DNA from: Tupaia tana
Lineage: Eukaryota > Chordata > Mammalia > Scandentia > Tupaiidae
DNA length: 64,000 bases
Direction of reading: 5' to 3'
Assembly: GCA_026018925.1 (NCBI GenBank)
Contig: JAKSZU010000004.1
Span: 42,236,233 to 42,300,232, forward strand
In this document: positions 47,795-59,325 of the stretch, in pieces
How the letters are laid out: each line of letters begins with the position of its first letter
Numbering within the stretch: the first letter of the stretch is position 1
Notes under the pieces: generated by a model
The model's input: only the letters and a program-made list of their open reading frames with translations
What the model was told of the DNA's origin: nothing
Databases searched by the model: none
Made by a program: the position numbers and the translations under genes

Positions 47795-48420
47795 AAGAAG
47801 TATATGATCACCTCAATAAATTCAGAAAATGCATTCAATAAAATTTAGATCTAGTTATCAAAAAAGCTTAATATATATACAAGAAAGCTTAAAGTTATAA
47901 AGGACATAAACTAAAGTTTACAGTAGAAATTTTCAGTGGTGAAAAAGGTACTTTCTCTGGAGTATGATCCAATATTTGCCACTGTCACATTTTTACAATT
48001 TTAAAATTTTAAAATTACATTAAAATTACATTTTAAAATTTTACAATTATTTTAACTAGTACACTGTACTGAAATAAATAAGTAAATAAGTGCTATAGGC
48101 TTGTTAAATATCAAAGTTGTCATTATTCACAAATGTTATGATGGAGGTACCAAAATAATCTTAAAATTTATAATTAATTTCAGTAATTGTTGACAAGGTC
48201 ATTTTATATACAATCAGTACAACAGAAAACAATCGCATCTACATATTATTAACAAATATTAAGAAAATTTAATTTTAAAAGTTATGTAACAATAACAAGG
48301 CTACAAATAATCTATTAACAAGTTTGATAAAATATCTAGGAAAATATATGTTTTTAAATACTTTTAATGAAATAAAGGTTGCACATTCAGTAAATTTGGA
48401 AAGCTCTTAAGAAATATTGA

Positions 48421-48969
48421 CGCTTTTTTTTAGAGAGATTTTTGCTATAGGGCACGTGCACTTGTGAGACAGACAGAGAGAAACTGAACCAGAAAGCAAG
48501 AAATCACTCCCTGGGTGGACGGTCAAGCCACAGTCCCTTCTCCTCCATCCTCCTCTCAGGACTTTGGGCATACACACACACCTGGCAGGAGTTTTTTGTT
48601 GTTGTTGTTTGTTTGTTTTTCTGGCTGGGAGGTATTTGCTATAGAGCACTGCACTGGCCAGAAAGACAGAGAAAGACAGAGAGACAGAAAGCGAGAAATC
48701 ACTTCCCAGGGGGGATGCCAAGCCACAAACCCTTCTCCATTCTCCTCTTGGGATCTTGGGCACTCACACACACACACCCGGTGTGAGTTTAAGCCACTGG
48801 GTCCAGGATCTCAATAGCGGTCCTCTACACATGGGAGTTCAGCAACACAGCCATTAAGCTAACTGCTGATCCACTGGCAGGAGTTTTAAGCTGCCGGGTC
48901 CAAGACTGGAACTGCAGCCTGCCAAGTGGGAATCCAGCAACATAACCTTTATGCCATTTCTTGATCCCA
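48421..48969 (-). repeat. type A SINE (outer element), split by another SINE
   Basis: The tail and middle occupy 48421-48595 and the head 48874-48969 (gagttttaagctgccgggtc through gccatttcttgatccc). Flanks aaatattga at 48412-48420 and 48970-48978 fit its target-site duplication in L1. Confidence 0.9.
48596..48873 (-). repeat. type A SINE (inner element) nested in a type A SINE
   Basis: Complete minus-strand copy with a GTT-rich tail, gaggtatttgctatagagca, and a head ending aactgctgatcca. It is bounded by ctggcaggagtttt at 48582-48595 and 48874-48887, a perfect 14-bp target-site duplication of the outer SINE. Both lie in the same orientation. Confidence 0.95.
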
Positions 48970-49030
48970 AAATATTGAGAATTGTTAAGGTGTCTAAATT
49001 TTACTGTAACTTTAAAACAGGTGCCAAAGG

Positions 49031-51360
49031 CTCATAATTCAAAATAATAGTAACACCTAAAGTAGTAAGCAATAAAATTACAACATAGCTTACTTCTTTC
49101 ATTAAATATTATTTCATTTCTATACATTATTGCATTTCAGAACATAGAAATACCTTGAAATGATAGCAATGCCTGAAGACATAAGAATAAAATCTGTACA
49201 TATCCAACTCCTTTCACTAAATAATTTCATTTCCTCAATTAATTGTGCTTCAGTGTTCTCATCATTGTCATTTTTGCAGCAGATGTTGCTGAAAAGAAAG
49301 CAGACTTAATTCCTAATTTCTTTTCCATATTTGCCTACACAGAGGTTACTGTGTCTTCATTGAGGTAGTGATGCTGGTGATGATATTGGAATGTGAGCTG
49401 AGCCCTTGACACTCCTGGTCTGATTCAAATTAAGCCCAAACCCTTTACACAAATACAATTACCTCATTTTAATTGCTTATGTATCTGTAACCACTTAGCT
49501 AAGTGTTTACAGTTACTTCCCACCCCTATTTGCTGGATGAAACCTAAAAGCTGATTTATCAGGGGAAAATTAAAAAGGCTCAGTGCCTTAAAATGAAGAT
49601 GCAAATTCCCCCACATAGAGAGACCATCCGGCCTGTTATTGTGTAAATGAGAGTTATGCTGCTAAATCCTTCATAATGAGATTAGAAAATATCTTGTAAA
49701 TTAAAGCAAGGGATTTTAAAAGTTAATATAATGCTTCCATACTAGATAATATTCCATGTTTAAAACATTTTAATGAAAAAAAAAAAACCTTAACAAATAG
49801 CACAAGGACAATAATTACTGAAATAACAAATTAAAGAGCTGAGTTATGTAAAGGCTTTCATATACACTGGGGATCAATGAACATTAAAGTGAAAGAGAAA
49901 ACCGTTTAATGAACTAACAAAATAACATAGTAGGAATATTAGAAACTAGTATATGTCATTATATTATATTCTCCTATTAAATTATGCCAGATTTGCCTGA
50001 CTTGAAACACTAGATTATTTATACAAAATAATAGTCATAGAAACATGGTGAAGGAGGTTGTATACAAATAGGGTGCTTATCTCTTATCTTCATTATATTA
50101 AGAATGAGCTTTAAAAGCATTATATAAACAATCATATATCCAAAGACAATTATCATTTGTAATTCAGCTCTAATATAAAAGTTATTCTTTTTTAGTTTTA
50201 TTTCTTAGTTATCGATCACTGTTGCTAAAATTTAGATAGAAATATTTCATTTCCACGGGCAATGTCTCATATACCACGATCTGGCTACATGACTTATTAA
50301 TGAATAGTATACCAGACAATATTTGGAAAATATTTTGTGTACTGCATATTTTTACTACCACATCATTTATTTTTCTATCTAAAAAAAAAAATTAAAAACT
50401 CTACAGTATGTAGTATATATCTTTTCAGTTTTTCTTCCTTTAAATAAGAGATATTCAGAGCATTTTGGGCTTATAGACCACCTATATAACATGGGAGCAT
50501 TAACAACATTTACTTTGTTTACTCAATTTTAAAGGAAATTATTCATGTTAAACTCTCTCGTGTGCTATAAAATAAAATTAAATAAATAAAATAAAAATCC
50601 TTGGTAAATTAGGTCACAAAAGCACCATAACATTTTAGATCATAAACTATATGCCCTAGAAAAATGATGTATCCTGGTTCATTTTATTAGACAATGCAAA
50701 CAAAATACTGTTCTGCTAAGCTCTTAATGAGCAAATTCCCAAATAATTTTCCCTAGTTTGTTATGAACTTCACATCAAGATGCAAAAAGCCTTTTCAATA
50801 ATGTTCCTAGAGTCATGTTATATTAAATCAAGGTTATCACTATATTCAGTTCTGTATTTACTGTCAAAAAATGATTCTGTCATTATGAAATGTTAAGAAT
50901 GCTTCAAGCTCCCTAAACTTGACAATTACAAATCTTTGAAGCCTCTCTTTACACAAAACTTGACAGCTATAAGCTTACCTCTTTAAAAAGACAATATACA
51001 TTGATGTACTAGAATGGTAAATTCAGATTTTTGAGCATAATATGCACATTAGCATAATATAATTGGTTCTGCCTTTAGGGTAGCCAATCAGATTGTGCAA
51101 ATGTACCTATTTATAGAACTCTTGAAATAATTTGCCACTTGAGAGTTATAGTGAAATAATTCAATTTCACTTTTCTATAAATGAATTATAGTCTAAAATT
51201 TTTTTAAGTCTATTAAACTTTTAAGGAATATTTTGCATCTAAATTCTAAAACATAACTTATATGTATTTCTAAGATTTGATGTCTTATATAACCTTCACA
51301 TTAACTCCACCAAAAAAGCAGGAAGCTGCTTAAATTCTATGAATTTACAGTATATAAAAA
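49031..51360. other. repeat-poor single-copy stretch; possible conserved noncoding DNA
   Basis: No transposon recognised over 2.3 kb. The part 49250-49720 has more balanced composition than its flanks, with homeodomain-type cores (ttttaattgc), ctgatttatcagg and gatgcaaatt (octamer-like). No open frame of note. Confidence 0.45.
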
Positions 51361-51371
51361 AATACTTCAAT

Positions 51372-51632
51372 GGGAACCAGCAGTTAGTGTAATGGCTATG
51401 TCGCTGGACTCCCATGTAGTCGACCACGGTTCACGTCCCGGACCCGGTGGCTTAAAACTCACGCCGGGTGCGTGTGCTTGCGTGCCCAAGATCCCGAGAG
51501 GAGAAGGGATTGTGGCATGGCCATTCCCCCTGGGGGGTGATTTCTCGCTTTCTGTCTCTCTGTCTCTCTCTGCCTGTCTGGCAAGCGCACGTGCCCTATA
51601 GCAAAAACCTCTCCAAAAAAAAAAAAAAAAAA
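51372..51632 (+). repeat. tRNA-derived SINE, type A, young
   Basis: Head ggaaccagcagttagtgtaatg, box B altered by transitions (ggttcacgtcc), core with a 12-bp deletion (gagaggagaagggattg), tail cctctcc plus about 19 A. Flanks atacttcaa and ttacttcaa are a likely target-site duplication. Confidence 0.95.
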
Positions 51633-51652
51633 ATTACTTCAAGGAAAAGGCC

Positions 51653-51778
51653 TCGGGATCTTGGGCATACACATACACGTGTCTGGTGTGAGTTTTAAGT
51701 TGCTGGGTTCAGTACTCAAACCACTGTCTACTCTGTAGGAGTCCAGCAACAAAATCATTACACCATCTGCTGGTACTG
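51653..51778 (-). repeat. type A SINE, head half only
   Basis: Starts abruptly at ctcgggatcttgggcatac in the middle block and ends with the head (catctgctggtac). The 3' half with tail is missing. Lies 20 bp past the preceding copy in opposite orientation. Confidence 0.85.
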
Positions 51779-53059
51779 TAAAACAGATTTTTAATTTACA
51801 TGATCTACCTGGAATCATCTGCCAAATTTTTATTTTCATTTAGCAAAATTTAAATAGCACAAGATCCAGGAAAATTTTTGTCTTTCTTTATATTTTTTGC
51901 CAAAAACTAAGTTGCAGTTTTGGAGAAGAGAGTCCCACTTTCAAGAAGTGACATAATTAAAGCAGAAGGTTCATTGGATCAAATAGAGCATTATTCCTGT
52001 TGTGAAGTGGTTATCACTCAAATGATCGGCTGTTAAGAAGAGAAATGGGGGAGATTTTGGAATACAGTATTTAGATTGGATGATTACAACAGTCCTTTCC
52101 CAGTTCTATTAAATAGGTTATGAATGACAAAACTGAAATTAAAACCCTGGTCTCTACGTTTTATCTAGTATATTATTTCAATCCAGTATTTCTTTTCCAA
52201 AGATACTGGAGTATCCCAAACAAAAGAGAGTAAAACGAGCTAACAAATTTGAATATTAAAATATTACTGAAAATGAGACTTGATGAGCTCTTCCTCTTTT
52301 TTTCTAGGTGCAGTGATGTTGGCTCCCATCTTGCTTTCACTGGCATGGCTTTTGACACTGTTTACAAATTCCTTGCTGAAAACCCTCTTTTCTTTCTTTG
52401 CAATAAGTTGATATATTTCTGATTTTATTTATCCCTTCTCTGGAAATGCTCCATTTGCTTAGCCAGCTTCTCTTTTTCTACTAACTTTTCAAATGTCCTC
52501 ACTAGGAATCAATTTTAGTCCTTACTTTTCTTCTCATTTTCTATACTTCTCCTGGGTTTAAGTACTACTAGTCTGAATGTTTGAGTTCCTTCCCATGTCA
52601 ATTTGTTTTTATCATTATCTGAGAAAGGTTTCACCTGAGCGGCATAAAAAAAAAAAAATGATATCCTTCTCTCTCTAAAAGAGTAAGTTTTACTGGTTTT
52701 ATATGACAGTTCAATTTGTTCATGACATTCCAGGTAAAATGCATACACGTTTCTTCCTAAACAAGCTAAATAAGAGCTTGTCTGGTTGACAGACTCAATT
52801 TGCAAAATTAGAAATAATTTTTAAAAACTCTTAAATGTATACAAAATCTTAGAATCTGTCAAGAATAGTATAATTTGAAGCTTTTTATTAATTTCTCAAA
52901 TTTTGGTTTATAAATTTTTTTGTTTAAGTTGTATGTATAATCATTAGTCTGGGTTTTTTTTTCAGCATATGTCAGCAAATATGCTGAAAACTTGTGAATT
53001 TATATCTCTTACTCATATATCTTATACATCTTAAATCCCATTTTGTCTTAATCCTTTTT
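51779..53059. other. single-copy sequence
   Basis: The frames at 52173-52358 and 52515-52805 (minus) have no recognisable domain. An A-run of 12 lies at about 52647-52658. Confidence 0.45.
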
Positions 53060-53226
53060 ATTCAGAATATAGTCCATAGACAGACTGCACGGCCATCTCC
53101 CCAGAGCACCTGTCAGAACTGTAGACCATCAGGACCTTCCTCAATTTAATAAACAAGATTCAGCACATGAACAGATTCCCCAGTTGTTTGGTATGTACTT
53201 TAAATTTTGAGAAACACTGTACTAGA
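53060..53226 (-). mobile_element. hAT (MER5A-like) DNA-transposon relic
   Basis: Reverse-strand order: gcacctgtcagaactgtaga, atcaggaccttcctcaat, ttgagaaacactgtactag. The last is the reverse of the cagtggttctcaa-type terminus. Confidence 0.5.
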
Positions 53227-54226
53227 TTTTTCCACCTGGATTTTCCATCAACATCTCATATTTACAATAACCCGCCTCCAATGAATTCAGTATTTTCCCG
53301 TCTATTCTATCTCTAACCTATTCTTTCTCCTGAAATTTTATTTTAGTAATTAAGTCCGCAAATCAGTTATCCAAACTCAATTATCCAAACCAATGATCTT
53401 GGACTCTTCCTCAGCTTGTATATGTAGACACCGAATCCTACTGAATCAACAGCAATGAATAGTCCAATATACTATTCTGTCCTCTTCTTACCTGAGCATA
53501 GCAGTAATCCAAACATTCATCATCTTGTACCTTGGCCACTGCAATGGCTTTCAAACTGAGCCATTTTTTAATTTTTTTGTCTTTCACCCCATACTAGAAT
53601 ATTTTCAAAAGTATGAATCTTATTTTTATTTCCCTGAAAGCTTAACTGAAAAATATCTATTTTTACATAGGCATACACATAAAAATATATGTTGTTGGTA
53701 TAGCAAAATGTCTAATAAACGAATGTAAATAAATGTACACAGATTTTCTCTATCCATAAGTTAAAGAGTTAAAGTTCATCCCTTCCTCTCCTCACCCCTA
53801 CCTGCTTCTCTGACCACTTCACCCACAAATTGTCTGTTCCTAAGCACACCAAATTGAGTTCAAAGCAGTAAGTGATTTCATGTCACTGTCCTTGTACACA
53901 TTGATACCTTTACCTAGATGATGTCTACCACCCTTTTAAACTAGATAGGTCAATACGCCTACTTAACCTTCAAGATTCTGCTCAAATATTTCTGTCTTTG
54001 TCAACTACTTTGACCTTCTAATAAACTTTATCACTTTGTGCTTTAAATTCACACTGTATCTTACATATTTCTTTATTACAACAGTTTGAAAATTATAGGA
54101 GGTTTAATGTTTATTCGTCTTATGAAACTGTGGGTTCTTTGAAGGCAAGAACCATGTCTTATAACTTAACTCAGAGCCTGATGCTCAATAAAACGTTTGA
54201 TAAATGAGTGAAATGAATTGAAAAAT
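53227..54226 (+). mobile_element. long L2 LINE 3' region
   Basis: Most complete L2 of the window. In order: gatcttggactcttcctcag, accttggccactgcaatggc, gtaagtgatttcatgtcact, cttcaagattctgctcaaat and the end agcctgatgctcaataaaac, ttgataaatgagtgaaatga. Diverged, with no open frame for the reverse transcriptase. Confidence 0.7.
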
Positions 54227-56149
54227 GCAAAAGAACTGAACATTCATTGAATACTTAAGAATAACAGTATGAATATCTCTAAAATGTTCAAGGGCAAAGA
54301 AAAATAGTCAAGTTACTGATTAAAGCAGATGTCAGACCAATCAGTTATTTAGACTGATATTCAAGGACTGATTCTTATAGTGAACAAATACAATTTGAAA
54401 ATATAGAAAATGGATTAGTGACAAAGAAGAAAAAGAATAAACTTAAGAAAGTTATTTATTTAGAGACAGAAGGAAGAAAAGGAAAGGGCAAAAGCAACCT
54501 CAGTATTGTTTTGTATGCTGATCAAAACACTAGGAAAAAAGAAAGCAAAGAATGTGGCTAGTTAGCAACTGGAAAGTCTGTGAGCTCCTGCTCTGGATCA
54601 TTAAGTGTGGTTCTCATAGAATGGATCATTAACAATCTATTAAGTATTGTGTACCTGCAACGGAATTATTATTATGTGTTGTTGATAAGTAATGTTGTCA
54701 CCTATAGAAAGTAAACGTAATGCATTGAAAAATTAGCTTTTAAGTAGAAAACAATGAGGTAGGTTGAAAAATTATTCAAACCTTTACCCTGTGCTCCTCT
54801 GTTTCATGCAGCAAAATAAAAAAAAAAAAAGAAAATATTGGGATGGTGTAGAATAATTTAAAGGATGAAGTATATTTCAAGAGATCTTCAGCAGAAAATT
54901 ATACTTATGCATGATCTAATTAAGGGAATAAAAATAGCTAAAAAGGAATAAGTCAGAAAGCCAAAATATAGTAATATTATTCAGTCTCTATGCCTTGTCT
55001 AATTTGGAAATTGAAGTAGCTTTATGGATAAAAAGCATGTGAATGAAACACAATTATATTCATACTGAAAAATCTAAACCTGCTATAAAAATTGTTACTG
55101 ATCTCTTTCTCTCTCCTAAGAATTTAAATGCTAAATGTTGAAAAGGAGCTGAAACGCAGAAAAATTCTTACATCTTTGCAAACAGGTAGTAAAAGATACA
55201 AGATTAGTTCTCATGTAACTCCAAAATATGGCAAATCAGCATTCCCTAATGTTCACTTGGCAAAAGTAGAAATTTGTGATGTGAAATTTTCAAATGTAAG
55301 GTCATGACTAGGGATACCTACCAAGTTACCATCATCTATTTTAAGTTCACGAAATATTGTAGACAGTATCTTATGGGGAAGTATATTTAAGATAGCATAC
55401 CACACCACACTAATACCTAGTGTATAAGAATCTTACTGGAAGAAGCAAGATTTTATCATTTAAAATTACAATAATATATGATGTGTGATTTTTTTTTTAT
55501 TAATGGAGTAATAGAGTAACCCTATCAATTATAGAAGTAATATAAAACAATCCAGGCTCCTTTGAAATGGTATCATCACATTGATTTAACACTAAAAGAA
55601 ATTCTGTGCAAAGGAGAAAAATGAAAAAAAGTATGTAATACTTAATTGAAAATTAATGAGAACTGTAATAAAGAAAATGTTGTTACAGTCATTGAGATTT
55701 CCACGTCACTAAGATTAATACCCACTTTGAAGAGATGACAGACACTTTAATATTCACAAGGATTATATGAAAATAGTGGAGAATTCGAATCATCCTGGGA
55801 TTTGAATTTACACATAGGAAGAAACCAGGTGAAAGAAACAGTCTTCATGTAGCACTCTTCAAACAATAATGTTTTCTGCACTGTTTCTTAAAACTGAGCC
55901 TTAAAATTGCCTCTTAAACATTTTAGTTGTTGTTGTTCACCTGGGGCAACTGGTCTTAGCATAATTGAGAAGGCTTATCTATTTAACTACCAGAATCACT
56001 AGTTCTTAGAGAAGTAGGAAAGAAGAAAACAGCATTCCAATTACCTGGAAATTAGACCTATCCTGGGTCTTCAGCACCAGCAAACAAAGATAAATTACGT
56101 CAGCTTAACAGAGAAATTGAAAGACTCACAATAGGAGCTACCTCTTGGT
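54227..56149. other. single-copy AT-rich sequence
   Basis: About 1.9 kb without a recognised repeat or gene. Confidence 0.45.
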
Positions 56150-56215
56150 TTAAAGCAGTGGTTTTCATATTATGTATTATGAAAATCAAAATCTCCAAGG
56201 AGCAATTTCTAGTCA
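56150..56215 (+). mobile_element. possible MER5-like relic
   Basis: gcagtggttttcatattatg and aaatctccaaggagcaattt are spaced as in MER5-type elements. Confidence 0.3.
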
Positions 56216-56373
56216 CTGGAATAGGGAAGTAGTGGAGGTAGGATGGTTCTGTGGCCAACTGAAGAAAGACGGAAATCGAGGAGGAAACCTAACTTTATTA
56301 GGTACCATCTACTTTAACTGATATTGGATATTAAAATCCAGCTTAAGATTTTGTTTAAAAATTAAATCATTCT

Positions 56374-56615
56374 GGGACCAGCAGTTAGCGTAATGGCTAT
56401 GTCGCTGGACTCCCATGTAGTAGACCATGGTTCGAGTCCCAGACCCGGCGGCTTAAACTCAGGCTGCATGCCCAAGATCCCGAGAGGAGAATGGAGGAGA
56501 AGGGATTGCAGCGTGGCCATCCCCCCTGGGGGGTGATTTCTCGCTTTCTGTCTCTCTCTGTCTTTCTGGCAAGTGCACACGCCCTATAGCAAAAAACTCT
56601 CCAAAAAAAGAAAAA
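56374..56615 (+). repeat. tRNA-derived SINE, type A, middle deletion
   Basis: Head gggaccagcagttagcgtaatg with consensus box A (tagcgtaatgg) and box B (ggttcgagtcc). The stretch between ctcaggctg and catgcccaag lacks about 20 bp of the GT-rich linker. Flanks aaaattaaatcattct at 56358-56373 and 56616-56631 are a perfect target-site duplication. Confidence 0.96.
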
Positions 56616-56934
56616 AAAATTAAATCATTCTTATTTTAGATATTATCATCAGAATTACCTTCTTAAATCCAGCCATCTAAAACAACAAGGTTGTGACCTT
56701 ACATGTGAAAATTTCACATTCCAGATTTTCACTTGTGCCAATTGAACACCAGAGAACGCTGATTTGAATATTTTGAACTACACAAGTACATAAGTACTGG
56801 TCTTATGTTTGGTGTTTTGTTTTTTTGTTTGTTTGTTTGTTTTCTTTGTTTTGTTTTCTTACTACTTGTTTTTATCATTTCCTAATACTTAAAATTCTTA
56901 GGAGGAAGAAATAACTAAGTAACCTTTTTTAAAA

Positions 56935-57000
56935 AAATTATTTTATTCAACTTATTTATTTATTCATTTATTTTTTACTTTGACCAGAGGGGGACAGCAG

Positions 57001-57033
<33 letters not shown>

Positions 57034-57094
57034 TAAGAAAGCAAGCCACCAGGTCTGGGACTCGAACTGAGGTCGGCCATGTGGGAATCAGAGT
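56935..57094 (-). repeat. tRNA-derived SINE, type B, 5'-truncated
   Basis: Tail tttatttattcatttatttt, actttgaccagaggggga, a GA-block, and a head that stops at ccatgtgggaatca, lacking box A and the 5' end. The flanking agtaacctttttt before the tail reappears after the head, indicating a target-site duplication. Its head lies in the tandem duplication described next. Confidence 0.9.
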
Positions 57095-57264
57095 AACCTT
57101 TTTAAAAAGTTTTTTTAGTCACTGGGTAGGAGAATGAGAAAGACTTAAAACTGAGCCACCAGGTCTGGGACTCAAACTGAGGTCGGCCATGTGGGAATCA
57201 GAGTAACCTTTTTAAAAAGTTTTTTTAGTCACTGGGTAGGAGAATGAGAAAGACTTAAAACTGA
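57045..57264. repeat. 110-bp tandem duplication, two units
   Basis: 57045-57154 and 57155-57264 are identical except one position (ctcgaactga against ctcaaactga), a CpG transition. Each unit holds the truncated SINE head plus flanking DNA (gagtaacctttttaaaaag, gagaatgagaaagactt). Confidence 0.97.
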
Positions 57265-57270
57265 GAGTTT

Positions 57271-57450
57271 GGGGCTGGTAAGTGGCATAGTGGTTAAAGT
57301 TGCTGGATTCCCACACGGCTGACTGCTGTTCTAGTCTAAGACCTGGCAGCTTATTTCCTTGCTTTCCTTTTTTCTCTCTGTCTCTGTCTGATCAAATTTA
57401 AAAATAATACTAACAAATAGAATTAAATAAATAATTCTTTAAAAAATTTT
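57271..57450 (+). repeat. tRNA-derived SINE, type B
   Basis: Head ggggctggtaagtggcatagtgg, acggctgactgctgttctag, a CT block, tgtctgatcaaatttaaaaa and an A-rich end. Confidence 0.88.
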
Positions 57451-57499
57451 AAAAACCCTGTGAGTTTTATGAAGTATTTTATAAAAAGAATGAGACTGA

Positions 57500-57612
57500 A
57501 AAGTATCTCTCATGAAATCCTTTCATTTTTCAGATAAGAACACTGAGATCCAAAAAGGTTCTCTGACACACACAGGGTTAAAAGAGTTGGCAGGATCCAG
57601 AAGCGAATCACA
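57500..57612 (-). repeat. MIR SINE relic
   Basis: Reverse-strand: catttttcagataagaacac, tgagatccaaaaaggttctc, acagggttaaaagagttggc. Confidence 0.6.
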
Positions 57613-57780
57613 AAAGGGCAGAAATGGTTTTCAGTAAGGTAGGGACAAGGGTACTTCTAAGGAGTGAACTGCATCCTGTGTAATGTGACACTTGCTTTAT
57701 CACTGGGAATCTTCAGGAAGAAGAAAAGAACTTTGTTTAGAAAATATCTATGATGCCCTAAGCACTCTTTTTTCTTTCCT

Positions 57781-57950
57781 TTTTTTTTTTTTTAAGAGCC
57801 TGGTCCCACTTTGCCATGTTCCTTCTCCTAAATAGCTAGTATTACAGGTGTGTGCTATGAAAGCGACTTCTAGGGAGTGCCTGGAATTGAACCTTGGGCT
57901 CCCATGTGACTGTGGAGCAGCAGCATCTTACCTGTGTGTGCAACAGCATG
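57781..57950 (-). repeat. possible chimeric tRNA-7SL SINE
   Basis: Left part is the reverse of a 7SL Alu domain (ctggtcccactttgccatgt, aatagctagtattacaggtg). Right part is the reverse of a tRNA-like head with box B (ggaattgaacc at 57883-57893, that is ggttcaattcc) and ctcccatgtgactg. On its own strand it would be tRNA head then 7SL then poly-A. The first unit could also be two abutting insertions. Confidence 0.45.
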
Positions 57951-58779
57951 TACTTAAAAATAAAAAATGATTTCTCGAGTCCAGTGACGTATATATGATT
58001 TTCTCCAGATTTACAGATCTGGTCACAGACTAGGACAGATAACTTATAGAATTAAAAAGTAGAAAAGATGGAAAATACATGCGAGTTTGTCTGACATTAA
58101 AGCACTGGTTCTTCTTCTACAATAATAAGAACATCCTGCATGTAGAAGATTACTCACTTCTAGTATGTTTTTTTTTATAGCTGATTGAAGCATTTTAAGG
58201 TAGCTGGGTGTGATAATTCTAAACGTCCTAACACCTAGATCTGTGAGTGTGGCTAATTTTGGATGAGCATCATAAGAATCTTAAATAACTGAAATGCAAA
58301 TAAAGACTGGAAATTTAGGAATGAGGGAGCAGGAGCCACGGAGAATAAGGAGCAGAAAAGGGAATAAGGAGCAGAGTAGGAAGCTGAAAGGAACACCTGC
58401 CAGCTTTAAAATGGTACTTGAGCTCTCATTGCTTATAGACTTTATAATCTGGCAATGGCAGAGAGGAGACTAGAGATAAAGGACATCAGGAAATTTCTTT
58501 CGTGTTTCTGTGCTCCACTCAGCCTAATGAGTCATTTCTAGATTATAAAGTGCATATTCTAAAATATCAGCACTCAAGGTCATAGCTGAATTTAATCAAT
58601 TTCAAAATGTAAAAGCACTTCACATACGTAAAAGTTTCTGCAAAATGATATTATTCACACGGCTATCACATTCTTACAATGTATGCTTTCTTTTGAAATA
58701 AATAACTTGCTTATATAATACACACCTTCATCAAATAGATTTTAGTGTATAGGAGTATGGATTGTGAAATCTCATCATA
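57951..58779. other. single-copy sequence
   Basis: A short repeat of gaataaggagcag occurs at 58342-58376. No gene or transposon recognised. Confidence 0.45.
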
Positions 58780-58793
58780 CTGATTAGAATCTT

Positions 58794-59047
58794 TTTTTTG
58801 GGGGAGAGGTTTTTGCTATAAGGGCGCGTGCACACGCCAGACAGACAGAGAGACGGAAAGCAAGAAATCACCCCCCGGGGGGGGATGGCCATGCTGCAAT
58901 CCCTCCTCCTCCATTCTCTTCTTGGGATCTTGGGCACTCACGCACACGTGCCTGGCGTGAGTTTAAGCCACCGGGTCCGGGATTCGAACCACGGTCGACT
59001 ACGTGGGAGTCCAGTGACATAGCCATTACGCTAATTGATGGTCCCCC
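58794..59047 (-). repeat. tRNA-derived SINE, type A, young
   Basis: Minus-strand copy with intact CpG-rich head (gattcgaaccacggtcgact). Flanks ctgattagaatctt at 58780-58793 and 59048-59061 are a perfect target-site duplication. Confidence 0.95.
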
Positions 59048-59064
59048 CTGATTAGAATCTTGAT

Positions 59065-59262
59065 TTAGTTACTACCAGACTGCATGGCCTTGAACAGTTT
59101 CCTTTAACATCCTCAGACTCAGTTTCTTCATTTTAAAATAGGATTAACCATAGAGTCTGTTTTAGAGGCATGTTATAAGGATGAAATGATTCAGTATCTT
59201 GTAGTATTTAGAACAGAGTCTAACATACTAATTGCTGTATATGTTAGCTATTACTATTACTT
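59065..59262 (+). repeat. MIR SINE relic, nearly full length
   Basis: Order: tgcatggccttgaacagttt, cctcagactcagtttcttca, ttttaaaataggattaacca, ataaggatgaaatgattcag, agaacagagtctaacatact. Confidence 0.8.
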
Positions 59263-59325
59263 AAGAAGATATTCTTAAAAATTATATTAGTCTTTCTAGA
59301 AACTAAAACACACACACACACACAC

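Larger units (their letters stand above)
46330..49030 (+). mobile_element. ancient L1 ORF2 relic, split by SINEs
   Basis: Badly decayed sense-strand L1 ORF2 that only emerges when pieces are read together. The endonuclease side lies at about 46440-47060 (tcaatacaataata-like stretch near 46685, ggagtcactgaaactttaac, ttatatgggttaaagaaaaa). The reverse-transcriptase side is at 47795-48420 (atgatcacctcaataaattc, ttcagtggtgaaaaaggtac, ataaaatatctaggaaaata). The end is near 48978-49010 (ttgttaaggtgtctaaattt). Insertions: SINEs at 47213, 47533 and 48421. No open frame survives. Confidence 0.6.

Noticed and set aside
52290-52330. Possible exon with a polypyrimidine-AG acceptor (ctcttcctctttttttctag)
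   Set aside because: The following frame is short and unrecognised, no donor site or coding pattern supports it; such tracts are expected by chance in T-rich DNA.
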